From Sarcocystis neurona (taxonomy: Eukaryota > Apicomplexa > Conoidasida > Eucoccidiorida > Sarcocystidae), in assembly GCA_000727475.1 (NCBI GenBank), contig KL647312.1, forward strand, positions 1,116,001 through 1,180,000: DNA of 64,000 nt, read 5' to 3'. Position numbers and translations under genes: made by a program. Under the pieces are notes generated by a model. It had not been told where the DNA came from. It did not search any database and saw nothing but the letters and a program-made list of their open reading frames with translations. The first letter of the stretch is position 1. Every line of letters starts with the position of its first letter. Below are positions 47,125 through 62,100 of the stretch, piece by piece.

Positions 47125-50100
47125 GTACGCTCTCCCTACTATTGCTATTGCTGCTTTGGCTCGTCCTGCTGCTAGTGCTGCTCTGGCTCGTCCTGTTTCT
47201 ATTGCTGCTGCTGCTGTCGACAGAGCTGCTGCCGCTGCCCTTCCCCTGCTGTGACTGCGACGCTGGACTGCCGCTCTCTCTCAGCTGCTGCGGCCCCCCC
47301 ACGGGCCCCTGCTGCTGCCGCGGCTTCCTGCGCTCCTGCTGCTTCTCACCTGCTGTGCTGTAGTCTTCTCATCCCACGTTCATATATATAATATTATAAC
47401 ACATGTGTATAATATATATATTTTTTTTATTGTAATACATATGTATAATACATATATATAATATTGTAATATATATGTGTAAAACATTTATATATGTATA
47501 TAATATTACATATATATACACACACAATAGCACACATATATATGTAATATTAGAATACGTAATATCTAATATTAAAATATATATGTATAGTGTACGTATT
47601 ATACATATGTAATATTATTATACATACATATATATATAATACTATTCCATATGTTTATATATATTATATCATAATAGTTATAACATATACTATATATAAT
47701 ATATAAGGTTTCCTTTCCTGCTTGGTGTGTGTGTGTGTGTGTTGTGCTGGAGGAATCTGGACGTGCTGGTTTGGTAGAACAGGAGGGGGGGATGGGAGGG
47801 GGGCAGGCAGGCACACTGGAAGTGCAGCTAACTGCCGTCTTTCGTCTGCTGCGCTCTGTCTCGCTGGGACGTATTTCTCTGCAGGAGTGTGCGAGTGAAG
47901 TCGCGGGTGGCTGCTGCTGTCTACTGCGCGCCACTTCTCACTTCCTTGCAAGCGTCCTGACGCCTCCATCTGCTGGTGTCTGCGTCTTTATGTTCCCCAC
48001 CTTCTACCAGCACGTTCCCCTCTATACACGTGTGCACCCACGGAGGTGCAGCACACATATATGTCGATACCACCTGGCGTGCTGCCTATCTCTCTCTTTC
48101 TGCGGGTGTCTCTCTCTCTTCTCTCTGTCCCCGTCCTTCTCGCTCGCTCTCCCTCTATACGTGTGTACATATATGTTGTACATATATATACAACGCATAT
48201 GCTTCTCCACGTGCTGGGGAGGCGTGTAGACGCTTCACACACACAGAGAGAGAGAGAGAAACGCATGTATCTCTCTAAACTTGTGTTTGACTATAGAGGT
48301 GGAAGAGGAGAAAGTGGACAGCAGGAGGCCAGAGAGTCCAGGAACGGTTGGTTGCCCCTGCTGCAGGGCGACAGAGAAGGGTGTTGTCTGTGCTGCTGCT
48401 GCTGCTGGAGTAGCTGCAAGCCCACGTATCCACGTGCGTTTGTCGCTAGTGGGGACATGTGTGGACGTGCGTCTGTGTATGGATGTGTGTATGTGTGTGT
48501 GTGTGTCTGTGCCCTTCCTCGGACTGTTGATCTGCTGCTCTTTTTACTTCCCTTTGGCTGCGTGGCAATCTGAACTATTCGGCCTCTCCTCTTCTCTCGC
48601 TTTTTGTCTCCCGCTTGCTCTGTAGATGCGTAGGCTCTCGTTATATGTGTGGCCACGTGGCTGTGTAGAAGGCTTGGAGGCCAGTGAGCAGAAGTGCACG
48701 CGGGCGGCCGCTCGTCGCTTCTGCTGGTGGGGGTGTGTCTGTGTGTATGTGTGTGTGCTTGTGTGTCTCTGTCTCCGTCTCTGTCTGCCTGCGGGTAGGC
48801 GTGGCCTGGCAACGGTCCACCCGTTCACTCCTGTGTCTGTGAATTCACTCACGCACTTTGCCACTGCGTACGCGTCTCTGTGTGTGCGTCTGTGTGTGGG
48901 TGAATACGAGTCATCCGCCGCCTTCCTCTGTCTCCGTCTCCCTGTCTCCCTCTCTCCGTCTCTGGCCGTCTCTCGACGTATTCGAAGACACATGCAGACT
49001 CGCGCGTGTATCTGCACCTGCAGCAAGACATGCCTGGACCTGCATATATGTAGACTTGTGGAGACGGAGCTGGCCGCGCACGCATGCATATATCCATATG
49101 TGTATACATATTTGTAACGTAAGCAGACACAGCCATGCATGCGTGTACAGATATATGGGTAGAAAGACTCTAGCCGCGCGCGTGTGCGTTTTTTCTCGAG
49201 AGTGTCTGTGCACGTGTTAGATCTCTGTAATTTGAATGGAACTGAACACTTCTTTGCGTGCCGAAGCCCAGCGCAAGCTTCTTTGCAGACGAACTTGTAT
49301 ATGCGCGCCAGTCTACACAGCGAGAAGGACGGCGGGCGCGCATGCATTTGCTCCTCGACAAAATGGCGGAGACTGGCAGAGGGGGGGAGAGAGGGTAATC
49401 CCAGAACGCTCTTGCTGGCAGAGAGACCGATGGAGGAGGGTCACATGAAAGTACTCACATGAAGAGAGTTTTCACTTCGTACGAAGGCTCGCTCTACACA
49501 GTCACCAGACAGGAGACACAGAGAAGTACAGGGTCGCTACGAGAAAATCTCCGTCCTCCCAGAGATGTCCACATTCCTGCGTGTGGCGTAGACTTCTTTT
49601 CCAGGAGACAGCCCCAGCTGTCTCGATAGAGAAAGAAAGAGAGGCCCACACAGAGAGAGAAAGGGAGAGACGAATGTTGTACACTTCTCCACATATATGC
49701 GAGACATAAATAGGCGGACAGTCGATAAGAGACGACAGAAGCGTCAGCAAATCTCCTACGTGTAGACGTAGGTACACTCTCACTTCCTCCGGAGCGTATA
49801 GAGACATAGTCGTTGGCACCTGCATATATACGTGTCTCTGTGCGGACGCATCTAGAATAAGAGAGACGAAGATACAAAAGTGCACATATTTGTTTTCTTT
49901 GTCGGCACTTCGTCCAGATAAAACGATACACGTTGGACGAGAGAGAGGCAGATACAAAAATGTACATATTTACTTCTTTTGTCGATATTTCATCCGCAGA
50001 AAGAGACAGCCCTTGGATGGCAGCGAACGGAAACAGTCATTCGTAGTTTACCGTCTCCAGAAGAGCTGGAGGTACCATTTGCATCGGTGCGGCGCATCAC

Positions 50101-53100
50101 CCGTGTAGTAGCGGTCACCGGCGCACGCAGAGAGAGAGAGAGAAGGGGAAAGGGAGGTGGACCGAGGGGGGCCAGTAAATACGGAAGAAGAGCGAGAAGA
50201 CGAAGAGAGATAGAGAGCGAGAGAGAGAAGAGAGAGACAGCAAGGAGACAGAGAGGGAAAGGAGCGAAAGGGAAAGCGTGAGGGAGAGACAGGAGACAGA
50301 GAGACAGCAGGGAGACAGAGAGAGAGAGGGACAGCGAGAAGGCCGAGTGAGAGGGCGAGAAGACAGGGAGACAGAGAGCGAGAAGAGAAGGAGAGACGGA
50401 AGAAGAGAGGGGGAGCGAGCGCAGTTTAGTCGCCTGGTGCGTGTTCACGGGCAAGCGCACTCCTGTGTGGCTGAGAAACTGCGGTGTGTATGTACACCCG
50501 GACAGGGCGTCTTACGAGGGACGGAGAGAAGGAGAGGGACACACAGAGACACACGGAGCCACACACAGAGATGCGTGTTGGCCGCTCCGTTGGGTGGGAC
50601 TGCGTGTGTTCCTGTCTCCCTCTGTTTCACTCTTCATCTTGGCATGGGAAGAGGAAGACGAGGACGAGTGGTTCGTGTACTTCTGTCGCTGTCATCAGTT
50701 GCAGATGGGAGAAGCGGAGACTATGCGTAAGGAGAATGTGTTTTGTGTGCTTCTGAAAGGAAGCCGTGGATTGCTTTCCTCTGAAGCTATTTTGTATTTT
50801 CTCTTGCATCAGCGCGACCGTCCGCGTGAAGGCACATGCAGAAGCTGCTGCTCCTGTTTCTGTTGGTTGTGGTCTTCCTGCTCCTTCTGCTGTTGCGGCT
50901 ATTTTTGCTGTTGCTCCCGCTGCTGCTGCTGTTTTGCTGTTGTTGCCGGTTTGCTGCTGCTGCCGGTTTGCTGATGCTGTAGTGCGTGCTCCTGGCGTCC
51001 GCTAGCCACCGGAGTGGAAACTGGGCCGCATATGAGGTCGCCCACGACGCCTGGTGGCAACACCGGCGACTCCTGCGGCTCCAGCAGCAGCGGCAGGAGC
51101 AGCAGCAGCATCCAGAAGAGCGAGAAGAGGAAGGAGGACAGCAGGTGGAGAAGACATCGTCTCAGCCAGCGGCGCAGCAGCTACCGGGGCCTCGGGGAGA
51201 GACCTTGCGGGAGGACAGACGGCAGCAGGGAGGGTGGCTGCTGCAGCAGCAGCTGCTGGACCGCGACGTCCGCTGCTGCTATGTATCACCCGTCGTTTTT
51301 GGCGAGAACAGGCAGCAGCGCCACCACCACGACGCCGACGAAGAGCAGGAAGAAGACGAGGAAGAGAGTTGGCAGGGGGAACAGCAGCAGCAGGAGCAGC
51401 AGCAGCACAGAAAAAAAGACTAAAAAAGTAGAGGCGCCTGCGCAGTCACGGCAGCCAGATCCGCTGCAAATAGAACAACTGGATGTCAGTTTCCTCGCAA
51501 GATGCCGCCGAGACTACTTACCGACTCGCGAGCGTCTGCTGCAGGTAAACAGCAATGGAGCTGTTTATGTTCCTGTTCCCTCTGCTTCCGTACTTTCCTT
51601 TCCTGTTCTTTCTCGTCCCGTTCTCTCCCTTCTCTCCATCTGTCTCACACTCTTAAGCGTCCGGACGTACGGGTGCGTCTCCGCCTCTTCCTTCTCACAC
51701 TTCTTGCTGCTTTGCTGCTGCTTCTTCCTCTGTCTCGCAATCGTCGTTCTCTCCGTGTTCCTTAATTGACAGGATCACTACTGCTGCTGGCTACAGTGAA
51801 TCTGCATGTGTGCCTGCCTACCTGTCGTCCTGCGACAGTACTGCTACTGGTGTCGCTGCCCTCGCTATCGCTTCTCTTGCTGTCGCTGTTCTTGCTACCG
51901 CTGTTCTTGCTATCGCTGCTCTTGCTATCCCTGCTCCTCCTACGGCTGCTGCTGAGGTTGCTGGTGTCGCTGTTGCCGCTGCTATTGCTGTCGCGACTGT
52001 CGCGAATGCTGCGGTTGCTTCTGCGGCAGCTGCTGTTACGGCCGGTGCTTTCAAAGCGCTGTTGCCCCTGCTGCTGCTGCGGTTGCAGCTGTTGTTGCTA
52101 GCGGCATTGTTGGTGTTGCTGTTGAAGGCCATCCACTTCTTTTAACACGTCCGCTGCAGCTGCGGCGGCCCCAACTGCGCAGTTGCGTAACTGAATCGGC
52201 TGGACCGCGGCTGCTGCTGCTGTAGTGTGGCGGCGCCTACGCTGGTGCTGCTGTTCTGTCTTGCTAATACGGTCTCACTGCTGCTGGTTTGTGTTCACTT
52301 CCTCTGTTGCTGTGGCTGCTGCTGCTGCTCTGCTGCAGCTGCCACTCTGCTGACGTCTGCCGTCTTGCTACTGTCACTGGTGCCACTGCCGCCTTCTCTC
52401 TCTCTCGAGCTGCTCCTGTTTTGGGCTTTGCTGCTGCTCACGCCTGCCCTGGTGCTGCTCCTCCTGCTGTCGATGCTGCTCCTGCTGCTTCTAATGTGGC
52501 CATCGCTGTTGCTGCGGAGACGCTACTCATGCTTTTTTTTGGCAGTGCTGGACAGTCCTCCTACAAAGATATACATATATATATATATATATACACGCGT
52601 GTGGATCTTACCATTTGTGAACACCTACGTATATACATATATAAATATATATATATATATATGTGCATATACGTCGTTACACTTGACGGTGTGTGGTGCA
52701 GTGGGGGGGATGTGCGGCTGCTAGTTCTGCTGTTGCTGTGCCTTTGGTAGCTCCTTCATGCTCTTTTCTTTGTATCTGCTGCTGCTGCAAGTGCTGCTGG
52801 CCTCGTGTGGCTGCTACGCGTGCTGCTGCTGCTGCTCCTGTCGCTCGTGCTGCTGTTGCTGCTGCAGGCATTGGAGGAAGGGAAGACTATCCAGCTGTCG
52901 TCGACACGGCGGCATGCAACGCGGGAGCTGCTGCAATTCCTCGCGACTCACGGCGATTATAAGGTACTACAAGGAGCAGCAGCAAACTAACAGCAGCAAC
53001 ACCAGCAGCTGCTGCAGCATCCCACCGCCGACAGCAGCAGAGGCAGACTTTTCTCTGAAGGTGATAAGCTACAACCCGAAGCAGCAGCAGCAGCAGCACT

Positions 53101-56100
53101 CCCTCAGCAGCAGCAGCAGTCCTTCACATTATATAACAAGCGCAGTTTCTCAACCACTGCAGCAGCAGCACTGCAGGGATGCGGGACCCGCATCCCTCTC
53201 CACACAGCAACAATAGCGGCACTCGCCACAAACAGCAGCAGCAACACTGAACAAGCTGCTGCAGAGCCCTTGCAGCAGTCCGCTACGAGCCAGCTGCGGC
53301 AGCAGTCTCACCCACACACGTACACACAGACGAACTCACTCACACCGGCAGCAGTGCGTGAATACCAGAAGAACAGTGTTTTGGCCGGAAGCAGCAGCAG
53401 CAGCAGTGGCAGCAGTGGGCAGAGCAGCAGCTCCGGGCGGCACAGTCGGTTCACACAGGAGCACCGGCAGCTGCAACAACAACAGCACCACGTCCCTGAA
53501 AAAGAGAGCAGACGCAGCAGCGCACAGGGTGCCGATATCTGCATGCGACGCAGCAGCTGCAACATGTGAACGTCGGCAGATGGTTGCAGAGCAGCGGCAG
53601 CAACAAAATCCTCAGGACGCGCGTCCTAGGAGATAGAGCAGCGCCACTGGCGTGTGCGCGGCAGCAACAGTACAATGGTATCTCTTAGCGTACTATACCA
53701 TATTAAAAGTACTTCCTAGTAAACAGGTGGTCTCCAGCAGCAGGAGCCTGTGTGGCATACGTAGCAGCAGCAGCAACCGCAGCAGCAGTGGTGGCAGTGG
53801 TGGAACAGCAGTAGATGTCAACAGCGGCAGTAGCAGCTGCAGAGGGGGGCCGGTCTCGCGTGCGCGGGAGGTGCAGCGGTACCTGCAGAGAGAGCGGCAG
53901 GAGCGTCTAGACACAGTAGCAGCCGCCGTCTCTTGCTTAACGTCTGGAGAAGGCAGCAGGTGCCTGCGCCGTGCTCCAGGAGCACCAAGGGTCTGTCGGA
54001 GCAGTGCGTTCAGAGTGCGCTGCTCCGCCGGCAGCAGCAGCCTGCTCGGCTGTTCCGCAGCAGCAGCAGTAGGACGATACGTCGCCCGTGCAGCAGTAGC
54101 AGCAGCAGCAGGGGGTGCCTGAGATGAGCTGTAGTGTGGCTGCAGCAATTTCTCTTGACCCAGCAGCACCAGCAGCAGCGACTCTGTCTGCGAAGGTGCC
54201 GCAGCACCAGCTTCCCAGCGTGTTCCTGCTGCAGCAGGAGCAGCAGCAGCAGCATTAGGGCAGCGCAGTGGTGCGGCAGCAAGACAGGTGCTGCTCTTGT
54301 TGGAAATAGATGCAGTTTCCTTGTTTTACCGAAGGAACAAACCTTCTCTTCTTTTCCTGTGTCTGCATTGCTGTCGCTGCTTCTGGCCCTTTACATCCCA
54401 GACGTGCGACACAGCTGAGCGCAAGAACCTTCGTCAGACGCCGCACGCACGTTACTACTGTTGAAGGCACGTGCAACTGCTGGTCCTGGGTCTTGCTGCT
54501 GCTGTTGCTGCATCTTACTGCTGCTGCTGCGTCTTACTGCTGCTGTTGCTGCTTCTCGCTGCTGCTGTTACTGCGTCTTGCTACTGTTGGTGCGTCTTAC
54601 TGCTGCTGATGCTGCCTCTTGGTGCTGCGTCATGCTGCTGCCGGTGAAACGTGGAAGAACCCATGGGAGAAGGAAGAGAAGCTGGTGGGCTTCTTAGGCC
54701 CTTCCGTTTGCTGAGGAAAACAGAAAGGGTAAAGGCAACGTGCTGCTGCATCTGGTGCGCGTGCTGCTATAAGTCGCAGCTGATGTACCCGTGCGGTACA
54801 AGGCGGGAGGCGAGAGGATGGAAGGAAGGACAATTTTAAGGAGAAGGAGCTGCTGCAGTTGATACGGAACCTGCTGCTGCTGCGGCGAGAGTGGGCCCGC
54901 CCCATCGGGCTGTGCTTCTGCTGCTGCGGCTGCTGACGAAAAAGTAGATGAAGAGAAACAAGAAGAAAAAGGAGACAAAGGCGGGGGAGACGAAGTAGAA
55001 GAGAGACAAGAAGTACGTAACTTGTCGTTGCTGTTGCCGCACTGCGTACTGTCGCAGATGAAAAAGCTGCAGCTACTGCCACTGCTGGTCCTGTTGCTGT
55101 TTCTGATACGCGCAGGCTGCATTGGAGGTGCTACGCTCGAGCCGCAGCGAGTTTCTCGATTTCCCCTTCGACCTCGAGGTAACTACAAGCAGCAACAACA
55201 GCAGCAGCAGCAATAGCAGCAGCAGCAACAACAGCTGCTGTCACTGCTGCTGTTGCTGCTGTTGTCGCTGCTGCTGCTGTTGCTGCTGAAGCTGTGGCAG
55301 GAACGAGTTCACGTGCCGCTGCTGCTGCCATTGGCGCTGCTGCTGCTGCGGGTGTTTTTCCTTCGTACCTCTCTCTGCCGCCTTGGCCGTCTCCTCACTT
55401 GTCGCTGCTGCTGTCGCCGGTTTTGTGCCACCGTTTCCCCGCTGCTGCTGCAGGTCCCGCGCCGCCGGTGCTTCTGCTGCTGCTGTGTCTCTCCTCCTGC
55501 TGCCCTAGTTGCTCTAGAGGGTCTCGTCCTACCTGCATCTCAGTGTCACTCTTTCCCTCCTGCTGCCTCTGGGGCTGCTGGATGCAGCTGCTGCCGCGGC
55601 TGGTGCTTCCGTCGTGCTGCTGCAGCATCCGTCCCTGCTCCCAGTAGTGTTCCTGCGAGAGAGCGTCGTCCGGGCGCTCGTACAAGTGGCAACCGGCGTG
55701 GCCGGGCAACGCGTGCTGCCCTTGCTACTGCTTGGACTGTCTTTGCTGCTGTTTCGTCCTCTTTGTGATCCTCTGCGTGGGTTCTCCAGGTGCCGCTTCT
55801 GCGATTTCTGCGACGGCTTCTTGGTCTCTGCTGTGGGTGCGATTTTCCTTTCTCCTCTGCTGCTGGTGTGACTCTCTCTGCCGCTGCTGTTGCTCCCTCT
55901 GGCGCCTCTCTCCTCTCTACTGCTCCGGCTTGCACACTCATTGCTGCTGCTCCTTCTGCACTCTCTGCTCCTGCTGCTGCTGCCTTCTCTTCTCTCCACT
56001 CTGCTGCTCCTACGTCTTCTTTTTCCCCTCTGCTGCTGCTGCTGCTTCATCTCTCCTCTCTCCTGCTGCTGCTGCTGTGTATTCGCGCTGGTGCTGCTGT

Positions 56101-59100
56101 GACTTGTTAATTCAGTACGCGAGCGTGGGGGCATTCCTGGGGCTGCTTTACAGCGCATGCGAGCGAGAGGAAAGTTGGGTTGCAACAGAGCAGCGACGCT
56201 GGAGTGCTGCGTGCGCGGCCTCTCTGATTAGCAGCATCCCTTCGGGCCTCTCCGCCCGGGTACGTCTCGTTTTCTGCTAGAGAAAAAAGAAAAGACGATA
56301 AAAGGAGAAGGACGGAGAAGAAGAAGAACAAGAAGAAGAACAAGAAGACGGCGACAGAGAAGACAAGAAGGAGAAGGAGGAGGAGTACGGAGAAGAAGGG
56401 GAAGACAACAGGAAAGATGAAAAAAATAGTTGTCTTGGAAGGAGTAGCACAGTCGGACGCTTCCACGCTTTTTCTGTTTTCTTCTCTCAGCGGAGAAGCG
56501 CCCGTGCCCGTGCAATATGGCGTCTCCCAGCCGCCTGCAGGACAGCCAAAAACGAACCAACCGCAGACAAACTCATGCATACATGTGTTCCCGTGTATGT
56601 GTATATATGTATACATTATATACATATAATAGACGGCTCGAGAGGTGCACGAGATTGCATGCGGGCGTACGAAAGTCCCCGTGCTAACCAGCCAATTCCA
56701 TTCTTCACACTGCCAAATGTATATATATATATGGTGGTGTGTAGGATAATATCCGCACACGTACATACATATATATATATATATGATTTTGCTGCTACAG
56801 GTTGCGTTGCGAATGGTTTTGTAGCCCTCTCTCTGTCGCTCTCTGTGTGTGTCTCTATCTCTCTGTGTCTCAGTGGCTGTCGTCTGTCTGTCTGGCTGCA
56901 TCAATGTATATGCCTGGGTAAATCTACGGACGCGTTTGCCTCGCTGCTCCCCCACATTGCATGCGAGAGAGAGTCACCAATGCTTTAAAACGGATGGAAA
57001 ACTTCGTGCAGGTGCAGAGACACTCGCATCTCTACAAATTTGTACACACAGTTCCTCCCCGGCCGTGGCCTACGTAGGCGTGCAGCTAGCACTCTGTATC
57101 CCTGTTAATCTCCGTGTCTCTATACGGATGTATAGCCACACAGATATACATGTATATATACATATATATGAGAGAGAGAGGAAGAGAGCCGCCCGCACAT
57201 ATCTGTGATCAACACCCGCGTGTACAAATATGTATGTGTCTATGTATAGATGTGTAGACACGTGCAACGATATATATCTGTGGATCGCATGCATGAAGAG
57301 AGAGCACCTTGTATTGATTTGCTGGGGTGCCTGGGTCGTGGAAGTTCCTTTTTCCGTAGGTACAGGAACAGAGGCATACACGAATAACCTGGAAGCAAAA
57401 CTCTTTTGTCTTCACCACGCGGGGCCCCATTGTCTTTCTCTGCTCCCGCGGTTCCTTCTTCTCTTGTGTGCTTCTCCTTCCGCGCACTCTTGGATAAGGA
57501 GAGGTGCAAAAATCACTGTAGGAGCGCATGGCTGCGTCTCACTTTCGCGCCGGTGTGGCTCTGTTAGATTCTTGCTGCTGTTCGGTGGAAGATGGAGAAG
57601 CGTTTCTGCCAGTTTGGCTCCTCTCCTCGGGGCTTCCGTCCCTGTTGGACTGTCCACACGAAGTTTCAACGATGCGGCTTCTTCGCGGAAGAGAAACTCT
57701 GCATCAGCTGGCCAGCTCGCCTGTGCAGGAACCCCCTTTCTCTCCTTGTCGGCGTTACGGAACGTTAGAAAAGAGGATAGAAGAACTGAAGGACTCTGTG
57801 AAGAGCAGTCAGGCGAGAAGAAATATATATATATATATATATAAGCGTCGTCCTTGAATTTCCGGTCGCAGCAGATGAAGAAGGCAACGCGGAGAAAAGC
57901 TGCACCGCGGCTCCCCCTCTTTTTCAAAGCAGCTGCGTGTGGTGTCTCTGCCTGTCTGGACGACCAGATTTGCTGCGTGATACTGCTTCTGCTGCAGGGC
58001 CTGGGAGGGGGAGGCGGCAGACGCGGGCGGCCTGCTGGTTCCCGTCTCGAAGAAGCTGTAGCTGGTGCATCGCCCCTCGCCATAGGAGGCGGAGGAGGAG
58101 GAGCAGGAGCAACAGTAGGAGTGGCAGGAGAGTCGGCCGGCAGAGGAAGGCGTCCTGCAACAGGACAGCGTCTGCAGCGAGGTTCCGAGCTCTCCCCTGC
58201 CAGAGAGGACGGAAGCGGAGGTACAGCAGCAGGAGCTGCGCCCAGACTGCGAAGAAGAGAGCGTTTTAGTTCTTTGTATGCGTCTCTAGGTGCCTTGTAC
58301 GCGGCCAGCAGCACGTTGAAAGGGTAAGCCAGCACACCCGTCTGCAGCGCACTTCACTCCTACGCGGCTGACTTCTCTCCTACGTGCAACAGCAACAGAA
58401 GCAGCAGCAGCAAGAGTCGTGGTGCTGCATCCGTAATCTACGTCCCCTCTGCCCGCTGCCTGCGACCTTGCGGTTCACACGCTAGAATTGATCTTCTGTG
58501 GCTGCTCTTCTCTCTCGCGTCGTTTCTGCGGTTCCTCCCGCTGTTCCGCTGTTTTTGCTGCTGTCTCTGCTGCTGTTGCTGCTTCTGTTCTTCCAACGCT
58601 GTTGCTGCTCGTAAGCCACTGCTGCTGCTGCGGTTCTGCTACTGTTGCTACGGCTCTGCTAGTGTTGCTGCGATTGTGCTACTGTTGCGCCCTACTGCTG
58701 TTGCTGCGGTCCTGCTGCTGTTGCTGCGGTCCTCCTGCTGCTGCTGCGGTCCTCCTGCTGCTGCTGCGGTCCTCCTGCTGCTGCTGCGGTCCTGCTGCTG
58801 TGTTCGGTCTTGCTGCTGCTGATGTTTTGCTGCAGCACTTTGGAGGCCGTTTTGCTGCTGCTGTCAAGTTTTATCATGCTCTCTGCATGTTGCTGCTGCC
58901 GTTGTTTGGTCGCCCTTTGTGTTGCTGAGACGCTGCTTTTCTGCATGTGAGTTGAACCCTCGCAGACTGGCATGCATGCGAAGCGGCGAGTATTTGAAAG
59001 CTGCGCAGGCGTTCTTGGAAGTCGATCCTGCTGCCTACTCCGGCGCCTACGAAGCTCTCCTTTCTGCTGCTGCTGCTGCTACCACTCCCGCGCCGTGCGT

Positions 59101-62100
59101 GGCTGCTGGCCATGCTGCTGCTGTTGGGGGGAGGGGGCGTTGGTGCGGCTGCTGGTGCAGCGGTGGGCGGGCCTGCTTCAGCAGGAGAAGAGCCGGGAGG
59201 CGCGCACTGGAGCGCCGCAGCAGCCCTGGGACTGCATCCGTTTCCTTCCAGCAGCAGCAGCAGCCGTGAAGAAAGAGTAAGACGAGGAGGAGGAGGAGGA
59301 GGAGAAGGAGGAGGACGAGGAGCAGAGGGTAGCGGCAGCGAGTCAATCACCAAGACGCTTACGTGGCTCACCAGAGACAACTCCGTCTTCGGTGTATGTA
59401 CACCTGAAGATCTTGCCCTGTACACCATCGTGTGCTGCTTCGCTTCTATGCAACGCGAGCAGCTGCTGCCTCATGTACGCTGAACTGCTGACTTTTTTAA
59501 CGAACACACTTTCACGCGCTCATGCGTACTCTTTTGAACTCTAGAACGGCACTTGTATGTGTGCTTGTTCATCCTCCCTTTCTCTTTCTCTGTCTGTCTC
59601 CTCACGCAATTACCCAGACTGACACGTTCAAGGACGGACGTATACCTATCTGTCTGTCTAGCTATCTGTCTATATGTATATATACACATGCATGTATGAG
59701 TGCGGTAATATATATATATTTATAGGATGACATGAATATGTGTATGTGTTCTTACGCAGGTGTATTTGTGTGTGCGAAGGGGAGCCGTTGGAGACACACT
59801 CACTCTATTTGTGTGCATGTGCGCCGTTAGATCTATGATGAAAGGGAGATAGGTACAGGTGAATGTAGGAGAAGGTCACCTGCGGTGTATGGACACCCCA
59901 CGTGGCCGTGCGGCGGCGGTCTTCCTGTCAACGCGGCCCGCTGCTTCCAGCTGGAAGACACACACGTGGGCGTGCGTTGCACCAGTTTCCGCTGATGGAA
60001 GGACTACACCCGTGTGAGATATAACCAAGAGAGAACCTGCGAATCCCTGCAGAAGCAGGGCCGCAGCGCAGACAGGCTCTGCGAGCAGGCGAGGTCGTGC
60101 TGCCATGCGGTCAGAGCTGCGAATGCTGTGCAAGTGCGAATGTGTGGACGCGTTGGCGGGTCGGTGCCGCCCACGTCTCTCTGTAGGGAAGCGTGTGGCC
60201 CTCTCAGTGAAACGCGTCTACGCGTTTCTGTGTCTTTCTGCCCTCCTAATAGAGCTGCACACATTTTCTCGGTCTTCGCGTCGCGGCACGAACACTCAAG
60301 AGGTGTCCTTTTCTTCTCCGTTCCTTTCTCTCTGTGTATTTACGTGTTCGGATCGCCAAGCCAGAGGCCTGAGTTTTTCTCCTTTTTCTCTCTTTCTCGC
60401 TGCATGCACAGATGTGGATCCGAGTGAAGTGCCTGCCTAAATGGGTAGACCTGTGGCTGGTGACCCGGTGTCCGGCCTTGCCAGTGCTCTGCATACAGAT
60501 TCCCACGCGTGCCTCTCAACGGACGTATTTATGTGTATGCATGTGTGCAGGCGCAGCAGAACACGTGTGTGTGCAGTGTCAAGTCGTGCTTCTATTCGTA
60601 TTCGTGAAGAAGGGAGCGGAGCTGCTTCCACACAGCGAAGCCTGTGGCCGCAGGTCTGGCTGACTTCCTTCTTCTTCTTCGGTTCGACGTCGGCCTGCGT
60701 AGTAGCGAGACTGCTATGAAGACACGTCCACAACCTACACAGGCGTGTAAAGACTAAGTACGTGTATATATCGCCAGGGTACATACAAAAATATATCTGC
60801 ACGTATACCTATATGTGCCTCACAGAGCGGATGTAATAGATGTACATGTATACGTATACTTGTACATATATTCCTGGAGACGCACACGTATATGCGTATA
60901 CACATACGTGTGTGTCTCTGTCACTCTATGTAGAGGATGCATACGCATGTATACATATATATATATATGGCTTGCGCTTCTTCTCCGCTTCGGAGAGGCG
61001 CTGCAGATGAGGCTTCTTTGGTGCTGCGCACGCGTGCTGCGTTGTGTTTCTGTGGCCTCTCCTTCTCTGTCTCTCTTTCTCTGTCGTCGCGGGGGATAAA
61101 GAGAGCTTCGAAACATTCGTGCGTGCCCGTCCTCCTCCGACGCAAACACACATACCCTACGTATAATATACGCGTGGGTGCATGCAGAGAGAGAGGCGAG
61201 GAGGTGTATATTTTTGCGGCTTTATCGGCGTGCCAGCTTTATGTGTCTGTGCCACTTTGTCTCGTGCGGACGAGGGCGCGGGCAGCTGCAGGAAACGTCC
61301 CCGCTTCGACGGCTGCTGCACGCGCATCCTCGGGCATCCCAAGCCGCTTTGCTCTTCGCCAACTGCGAATGGGGGAGGAGTGCTGCGCTGCTTTTGGAGC
61401 TGCAGGTATTTTTTCTTCTGCTCCGTCGTGCTGCGATGCTCACGCGTGCTTGCGTGCGGTTCTGCCGCTGGTGGAAGCAGTAGAACGCACAGCCACAAAA
61501 CAAAGAGACCGAGGTAGACTCCTCCAGTGATCTGCCACTTCACTGCGTCGTCGCCTGCGTCTGCGTCCGGCTGCTGTTGCTGCTATCGGTGCTGGTGCAG
61601 GTGTTGCTCCTCCTCCTCCTCCGCTTTCTGCTGTTGCTGCTGTATCTGCGTGTTTCTCGACAACTGCTGCAGCCTCTTCCCCTGCTGCGCGGTCACCCCT
61701 GCCCGTCCGGCTGCGTGTGCAACTGCTTTTCTGGCTCCTCCTGTTGCCGCTGCTGGCACCCCCACTTCGATGTTTGCCACTACTGTTGCTCCTCTGTCTG
61801 CCGATGCTTCTGCTGCTGCTGCCCCTGCAGCTGCTGCCGGCGCTTCTCTTGTTGCTGCTCCTTCTACTCCTGCTTCTGCTCCTGCTCGTGCTGCTGCTGG
61901 TGCTCCGCCTGGTGCTGCGTTGTCGCCAGTGCTTCTTTCCTGGTAGTCCAGGTGTGGGGTGGTTGTAGACGCACGAAGAAGCAAACGCAATGTCTGCTCC
62001 TACAGGAGGCACGCTGCTCTCACTTCCTTTTACCTTGTTTCTCCTTTTTTTTCCCGTTCTCCGAAGCTGCACCCAGAAACGACACTGCTATTGCAGGCGC

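Noticed and set aside
53652..53723. Candidate Rpn7-like exon QWYLLAYYTILKVLPSKQ
   Set aside because: All available acceptors leave two leading bases, which does not fit the phase 0 end of exon 3. The segment at 55116-55178 fits phase, splice signals and the family helix better.
57412..58335. 307-codon minus frame and opposite plus frame
   Set aside because: Both look partly coding, but neither contains a block expected for the Rpn7-like gene, and the plus segment does not connect exons 5 and 6 in phase. Left unassigned within intron 5.
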